The notes under the pieces: generated by a model
Databases searched by the model: none
Told to the model about the DNA's origin: nothing
The model's input: only the letters and a program-made list of their open reading frames with translations
Source: Clostridia bacterium
GTDB taxonomy: Bacteria > Bacillota > Clostridia > Oscillospirales > Butyricicoccaceae
NCBI GenBank assembly: GCA_017396925.1
Contig: JAFQKM010000260.1
Coordinates: 1-8,307, forward strand
Direction of reading: 5' to 3'
DNA length: 8,307 nt
Part shown: piece by piece, positions 4,427 to 8,307 of the stretch
Layout of the letters: each line of letters begins with the position of its first letter
How positions within the stretch are numbered: the first letter of the stretch is position 1
Position numbers and translations under genes: made by a program

Positions 4427-5716
4427 TTACGCCTGCTCGCCTTCATCGGGCATCTCGACATACTCGATCTGCGCACCGACGCTCTGCAGCTTGCCGACGA
4501 TATCGTCGTAGCCGCGTTCGATGTGGCGGGTATCCGAAATAACGGTTTCGCCGTGGGCAGCCAGACCGGCAATGATCATGGCGGCGCCTGCGCGGAGGTC
4601 GTAGGCGGTGACGGGGGCACCCATCAGCTTGGGTACGCCGTTGAAGACGGCGACCTTACCGTCGACATGGACGTCGGCGCCCATCTTACGCAGCTCGTCG
4701 ACATAGCGGAAACGGCTGTCCCATACGCCTTCGGTGATGACCGAAGCGCCGTCGGCCAGGCACAGAGGAATGGCCATCTGGGGCTGCATATCGGTGGGGA
4801 AACCGGGATAAGGCAGGGTCTTGATATTGCACTTGTGCAGAGGACCGGTACGGGTCACACGGACGGTATCGTCGGTGTACTCGACATCGGCGCCCATCTC
4901 GATCAGCTTGGTGCTGATGCACTCGAGATGCTTGGGGATGATATTGGTCAGGGTCAGGCTGCCGCCGGTAGCCGCCACAGCTGCCATATAGGTGCCTGCC
5001 TCGATCTGGTCGGGGATGATGGAATAGGTGCCGCCGTGGAGCTTCTCGACGCCGTGGATCTTGATAACGTCGGTGCCTGCGCCGCAGATATCGGCGCCCA
5101 TGGCATTGAGGAAGTTGGCCAGGTCGACGATATGGGGCTCCTTGGCCGCATTCTCGATGGTTGTGGTGCCCTTGGCCAGTGTTGCGGCCAGCATGATGTT
5201 CATGGTTGCACCGACCGAAACGACATCGAGGAAAATGGTCTTGCCTTCCAGGCCGTTCTCGGCCTCGACGCAGACAAAGCCGCCCTCCTTGATGGAGGTG
5301 ACGGCGCCCAGCGCCTCGAAGCCTTTGATATGCAGGTCGATGGGGCGAACGCCGCCGAAGTTGCAGCCGCCGGGCATGGCGACCTCGGCCTTGTTGTATC
5401 GGCTGAGCAGAGCGCCCATCAGATAATAGGAAGCGCGCAGCTTGCGCATCAGTTCATACGGGGGATCATCGGTGCCGATATGGGTGGCATCGATCTCGAC
5501 GGTGGTGGGGTCGAGGAAACGGACGCCGGCGCCCATGCCCTTGACGATGTCCAGCTGAACCATAACGTCAACGATGTTGGGGATATTCTCGAGCCGGCAG
5601 ACGCCATCGACGAGGATGGCGGCAGGGATGATGGCAACGGCCGCATTCTTTGCACCGCTGATATTGATCTCGCCATTGAGGGGCTTGCCGCCCTGGATCA
5701 TAATTTTCTTAGACAT
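4427..5716 (-). CDS. murA: UDP-N-acetylglucosamine 1-carboxyvinyltransferase MurA
   Basis: A full-length 429-residue enzyme that transfers enolpyruvate from PEP to UDP-GlcNAc, the first committed step of peptidoglycan synthesis in the cytoplasm and the target of fosfomycin. Visible are Lys23-Asn24 (ISGAKNAAVA), the Cys118 loop (MPGGCNFGGVRPIDLHIKG), PDQIEAGTY (235-243), YPGFPTDMQ with Asp309, DSRFRYVDEL with Arg335, DLRAGA with Arg375 and Arg401 in HIERGYDD, all matching the E. coli active-site set (Lys22, Cys115, Asp305, Arg331, Arg371, Arg397). The catalytic loop seems one residue longer than in E. coli: Cys to Arg-Pro is five intervening residues instead of four. Cys at position 118 predicts fosfomycin sensitivity rather than the Cys-to-Asp resistant form. 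The SD (GGCGGGA) is mediocre. It precedes walJ by 12 bases and follows yycI after 155 bases with its own likely promoter. Confidence 0.96.
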   Translation of the reverse strand: MSKKIMIQGGKPLNGEINISGAKNAAVAIIPAAILVDGVCRLENIPNIVDVMVQLDIVKGMGAGVRFLDPTTVEIDATHIGTDDPPYELMRKLRASYYLMGALLSRYNKAEVAMPGGCNFGGVRPIDLHIKGFEALGAVTSIKEGGFVCVEAENGLEGKTIFLDVVSVGATMNIMLAATLAKGTTTIENAAKEPHIVDLANFLNAMGADICGAGTDVIKIHGVEKLHGGTYSIIPDQIEAGTYMAAVAATGGSLTLTNIIPKHLECISTKLIEMGADVEYTDDTVRVTRTGPLHKCNIKTLPYPGFPTDMQPQMAIPLCLADGASVITEGVWDSRFRYVDELRKMGADVHVDGKVAVFNGVPKLMGAPVTAYDLRAGAAMIIAGLAAHGETVISDTRHIERGYDDIVGKLQSVGAQIEYVEMPDEGEQA

Positions 5717-5743
5717 AAAATCCCGCCATTCTTCTATATGATC

Positions 5744-5768
5744 GCCTTCGCACCCTTATGCGGAAGGC
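5744..5768 (-). promoter_or_regulatory. Hairpin in the murA 5' leader
   Basis: GCCTT-CGCA and TGCG-G-AAGGC form a 9-bp stem with one bulged base and a 6-base loop. It would lie in the middle of the roughly 115-base untranslated leader, ending about 27 bases before the murA start. No T-tract follows, so it is not an intrinsic terminator. I do not recognise it as a known riboswitch; a role in mRNA stability or translation is only a possibility. Confidence 0.35.
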
Positions 5769-5836
5769 CGTGTAAGTTTCAAGGTGTTTCGCAAGATGTA
5801 TGAGACAAAAAGACGCATTTTGCCTTATACACTATT

Positions 5837-5845
5837 ATCATACCA
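5837..5845 (-). promoter_or_regulatory. Extended -10 promoter upstream of murA
   Basis: On the minus strand, TGG followed by TATGAT forms an extended -10 element in an AT-rich stretch between yycI and murA; the -35 region 17 bases further up (TTTATC) is a weak match. Transcription would begin near 5830, giving a leader of about 115 bases and allowing murA-walJ-rlmH to be expressed independently of the walK-yycH-yycI genes. No terminator is seen between yycI and murA, so read-through is also likely. Confidence 0.55.
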
Positions 5846-5871
5846 CAGCTTTATAAAAAGATAAAGAAAAA

Positions 5872-6645
5872 TTATTTCTGCGGCAGAAGGGCTGCCTCGC
5901 CGGTCAGTGCATTCATGCAGAGCTGTTCGCTGCCGGTATCCAGCAGCAGGGCCGGCAGCAGGCGGATATCGCCGCTCTGCAGCGAGGTCAGCAGATAGAC
6001 ACAGGTGATGCCCTTGAGCTCGGTATAGCCGCTCTTTTCCAGCAGTCGGCCGGCCGAAAGGATCAGCTGGGCACGGGAAAGGCTCTCATCCCCCGTCTGC
6101 GACGCCGATGCAAAGATCCATGTGCCGCTCCAGGTCTCCCCTTCTCCCTTGCCGACGCCGGCGCCCAGAACGGCATAGCCGTCAAAGCAAAGAGCGAAGC
6201 CGCCATCCTGCTGCATCAGCGTCAGGCGGCTTTCTTCCCCCTGGGGCAGCAGCAGTCTCTTGAGGTCCAGATCGGCCCCGTCATTTTCCAGCAGTTCAAC
6301 ATAGCCGCCGCTGCGGAAGGTAATTGCACCCTCTGTACCGTTGTAGGTATAAATACCGCCGCCGGGCTGATCTTCATGGCATTCGCCCAGCAGACGCAGG
6401 GCGGCCTGACGCTCGGCCTCGGTGTCGCGAACCCATGTATGGCTCTGCAGGCCGAAAGGCAGGGCTTCGGGCACCTTTTCCGCCACGGTGATCCCCTGCT
6501 GTTTCAGGATGGTGCAGGCGTCACGGACCATCTCTTCCTCCTGCACGGCTTCGGCGCGCAGCTGGGTATAGATATTCACGCCCAGATAGATATTCACAGC
6601 CAGCATCAGCAGAATGAGCAGGCTTTTGGCTTTACTCCATTCCAT
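5872..6645 (-). CDS. yycI: YycI-like regulatory membrane protein of the WalK system
   Basis: A 257-residue protein beginning MEWSKAKSLLILLMLAVNIYLG, the (D/E)WSKxK plus single membrane helix start (helix about 7-26) that marks YycI. The remainder is predicted to be outside the membrane. In Bacillus, YycI and YycH contact the WalK sensor kinase through their membrane helices and lower its activity. The ORF can be extended 23 codons to 6714, but the ATG at 6645 is chosen: it has AGGGAGGTG about 7 bases upstream and gives the canonical N-terminus. It overlaps the end of the yycH-like gene by 14 bases. Beyond the N-terminus the sequence is divergent and I cannot point to conserved residues, so the assignment rests on the N-terminus, length (280 in B. 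subtilis) and gene order. Confidence 0.8.
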   Translation of the reverse strand: MEWSKAKSLLILLMLAVNIYLGVNIYTQLRAEAVQEEEMVRDACTILKQQGITVAEKVPEALPFGLQSHTWVRDTEAERQAALRLLGECHEDQPGGGIYTYNGTEGAITFRSGGYVELLENDGADLDLKRLLLPQGEESRLTLMQQDGGFALCFDGYAVLGAGVGKGEGETWSGTWIFASASQTGDESLSRAQLILSAGRLLEKSGYTELKGITCVYLLTSLQSGDIRLLPALLLDTGSEQLCMNALTGEAALLPQK

Positions 6646-7924
6646 TGCGCGCACCTCCCTTTGTGCTGTAGAGGTCGGGGATATACATTCCGTCCGATGC
6701 GGCATAGCGGACAAAGAAGCTGTTGTTGCTGCCGTCCAGCAGTGCAGTGGCCAGCTGGATGGGCAGAAGCCTTGCGCTGGATTCTTCGGCAGCCGTGGTC
6801 AGGGTGATGCGGATGCCGGTGATACGTCCGCCGCGGACGGTGACCACCGCCGAATAACCATCGGTTTCGGTGACAAAGGCGCCGCCCAGAAAACGCTCGC
6901 AGGTAATAACCCAGCCATCGGGCTGTTCGGCAATGCCGGCAACCGAAAATCCGCCGTCGCAGCCGGCTGCCGCACCGATCTGCTCGAGAATGTCGCAGAT
7001 CCGGCGTGCCGCATGGGCCTTGCGCTCCTTGTCGGACAGCAGGCCGTCCATCTCCAGATCGATGCCGCCGTCGCCGGTGACCGAATAATGGATGCGGCCA
7101 TCCTTGGAGAACTGCAGGGCATTATAGCCCTCGATATATACTATATCGCCATCACTTTCCTTATAGACCTCGGCCAGGAAGGGGTTGATATCGAAGGCCG
7201 AAAGCAGCTGGTCGGAAATGGCACCTTCGGCCGAAAAATCGGGCACCGCCACGACATAGGTGGGATAATAGACGGCGCTGCTCCATACCGGCTCGTGGGC
7301 GGCCAGCATATGATAGCCGTCCCGCTCGAAGGCATAGAAGGCATTACCGGCCGGCGCAGCCTGACACTGACCGACAAAACGCTCGTAGCCGGCGGCCGTT
7401 TCGGCCAGATAATGCTTGCCGGTGCTGTCGTCGCAGAAGACAATGGCAACCGCCTCTTCCTTGGATACAACGGCCAGCATGGAAGCTGCCTGATCGCTGG
7501 AGAAGCCGGTCTCGCCGGTCCACCAGTGCTGCAGCAGATAGAAGGGCACAGGAAAGGTAAAGGCACAGGCGATGTGATCACCGCCCAGATAATTTAAAAA
7601 CTCGTTTTCGGAGATCGAGCTGATTTTGCCCACCGAGCCCAGCGCCTCGGAAAGAATGGGGCTGACGGTGCCCAGCAGATCTTCCATCTCGCTGCCGCCG
7701 GCCAGATACAGGCCCTGGGGTCCGCGGATGGCCAGCTTGGCCGGCAGAACAGCCGGCTCGGAGACCGCAATGGCCGTACTGCCCCGATCGGTGCGGAAAC
7801 CCAGCCGATGGCCGATGGCTCGCAGATTGCTCTCTTCCAGGCCCAGCGACAGATTGATGACCAGCATGACCACCATCAGGATGCCCAGCAGAACGATCAG
7901 CAGATTTTTAAGCTTCTCACGCAT
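6632..7924 (-). CDS. yycH: YycH-like regulatory protein of the WalK system
   Basis: A 430-residue protein with a short basic cytoplasmic start (MREKLKNLL), one membrane helix (about 8-28, LLIVLLGILMVVMLVINLSLG) and a long extracytoplasmic part. Size (about 455 in B. subtilis), topology and position directly between walK and the yycI-like gene match YycH, which together with YycI restrains WalK. A stretch near residues 256-280 (YIEGYNALQFSKDGRIHYSV) is the kind of segment found in YycH-type domains, but overall similarity cannot be judged by eye. The start has GGAGG 6 bases upstream and overlaps the walK stop by 8 bases (ATGCGTGA arrangement), indicating translational coupling. No catalytic motif is visible, as expected for a regulator. 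Confidence 0.75.
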   Translation of the reverse strand: MREKLKNLLIVLLGILMVVMLVINLSLGLEESNLRAIGHRLGFRTDRGSTAIAVSEPAVLPAKLAIRGPQGLYLAGGSEMEDLLGTVSPILSEALGSVGKISSISENEFLNYLGGDHIACAFTFPVPFYLLQHWWTGETGFSSDQAASMLAVVSKEEAVAIVFCDDSTGKHYLAETAAGYERFVGQCQAAPAGNAFYAFERDGYHMLAAHEPVWSSAVYYPTYVVAVPDFSAEGAISDQLLSAFDINPFLAEVYKESDGDIVYIEGYNALQFSKDGRIHYSVTGDGGIDLEMDGLLSDKERKAHAARRICDILEQIGAAAGCDGGFSVAGIAEQPDGWVITCERFLGGAFVTETDGYSAVVTVRGGRITGIRITLTTAAEESSARLLPIQLATALLDGSNNSFFVRYAASDGMYIPDLYSTKGGARNGME

Positions 7925-8306
7925 GGACTTCCTCCGCCGCGCGTGCAGGCAGGGTAATGGTCACGGTGGTGCCCAGGCCCTCACGGCTCTCGACCGCGAT
8001 GCTGCCGCCATGGAACTCGATGATCTCCCGGGCAATGGCCAGACCAAGGCCGGTGCCGCCCTTTTCACGGGAGCGGGCCTTATCGACACGATAGAAGCGC
8101 TCGAAGATGCGGGGCAGATCGGCTTCGGGGATGCCCAGGCCGGTATCGGCCACGGTCAGGCGAACCGTGCCGCCTTCGCTGCCGCCCGTAATATCGACGC
8201 GGCCGCCGCGCTGGTTATACTTGACGGCGTTGGAAACGATGTTCATAACCACCTGCTGCAGACGGTCGCGCTCGCCGCTGACCAGCGGCATATCGGCCGG
8301 CAGATC
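7917..8306 (-). CDS. walK: Sensor histidine kinase WalK (VicK/YycG), C-terminal ATPase domain only
   Basis: The gene runs off the right edge; 129 residues are visible, all from the HATPase_c domain. The ATP-binding boxes appear in order: N box MNIVSNAVKYN (21-31 of the fragment), G1 box DTGLGI (54-59), F box FERFYR (68-73) and G2 box GGTGLGL (83-89). The ATG at 8289-8291 is internal, since the reading frame is open to the edge with normal kinase sequence. The domain alone only says sensor kinase of the PhoR/WalK type; the walK name comes from the following yycH-like, yycI-like, walJ and rlmH genes. WalK senses cell-envelope state and phosphorylates WalR, which controls autolysins and wall metabolism. 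The sensor, HAMP, PAS and HisKA parts lie outside the window. Confidence 0.88.
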   Translation of the reverse strand, partial: DLPADMPLVSGERDRLQQVVMNIVSNAVKYNQRGGRVDITGGSEGGTVRLTVADTGLGIPEADLPRIFERFYRVDKARSREKGGTGLGLAIAREIIEFHGGSIAVESREGLGTTVTITLPARAAEEVHA

Positions 8307-8307
8307 A

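Noticed and set aside
4523..5803. A 426-codon open frame on the plus strand opposite murA
   Set aside because: It is the antisense shadow of a clearly conserved murA gene; its composition (many Asp, Gly, His, Gln and Ala) is typical of an antisense frame in GC-rich coding DNA, and it has no plausible family match.
6646..6714. A 23-codon N-terminal extension of the YycI-like protein
   Set aside because: The extension is the yycH gene end read in another frame, whereas the ATG at 6645 has a strong ribosome binding site and gives the family's MEWSKAK start.
6614..7597. A 327-codon plus-strand frame opposite the yycH-like gene
   Set aside because: The minus-strand gene has a ribosome binding site, a membrane anchor and coupled neighbours; the plus frame has none of these and an antisense-type composition.

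Overview
The window looks like chromosome of an anaerobic, GC-rich member of the Clostridia, most like the Oscillospiraceae/Ruminococcaceae (Faecalibacterium/Gemmiger/Subdoligranulum type). This rests on the Firmicutes-specific Wal (YycFG) gene cluster, strong AGGAGG-type ribosome binding sites, sigma-A promoters, an iron-sulfur aldo/keto reductase and a DUF3343 Se/S-carrier-like protein typical of anaerobes. The genus is an inference; no rRNA or other marker is present.

Left part (1-2830). A truncated TauE/SafE-type permease gene runs leftward from a well-formed promoter. Back to back with it, a near-consensus promoter drives a probable two-gene operon: a DUF3343 protein and an aldo/keto reductase with two C-terminal [4Fe-4S] cysteine motifs. 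The operon ends at a strong intrinsic terminator. An AEC-family permease gene follows with its own extended -10 promoter and ends at a second, bidirectional terminator that has the same stem core.

Middle part (2836-3163). This is a scar-like stretch with no intact gene. It holds what looks like the last part of a HAD-type hydrolase, joined to a second copy of the 3' end of rlmH and the sequence just past it. The copy lies 185 bp from the same sequence at the real rlmH gene. The last 17 codons are identical in protein and differ only at synonymous sites, while a 48-bp block over the stop codon and downstream is perfectly identical. The rlmH 3' end is the classic integration site of staphylococcal SCC elements, so an attachment-site-like or mobile-repeat origin deserves a test.

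Right part (3164-8307). All genes read leftward and form a Wal-type cluster: sensor kinase walK (3' end only), yycH-like and yycI-like regulators of the kinase, then murA (first step of peptidoglycan synthesis), walJ/yycJ (metallo-beta-lactamase-fold hydrolase) and rlmH (23S rRNA methyltransferase). walK, yycH and yycI overlap by 8 and 14 bases, suggesting translational coupling. A candidate promoter and a leader with a hairpin precede murA, so murA-walJ-rlmH may also be transcribed separately. The order walK-yycH-yycI-walJ-rlmH matches the Bacillus type cluster as I know it; murA is the newcomer and links the cell-wall stress regulator physically to its physiological target pathway.
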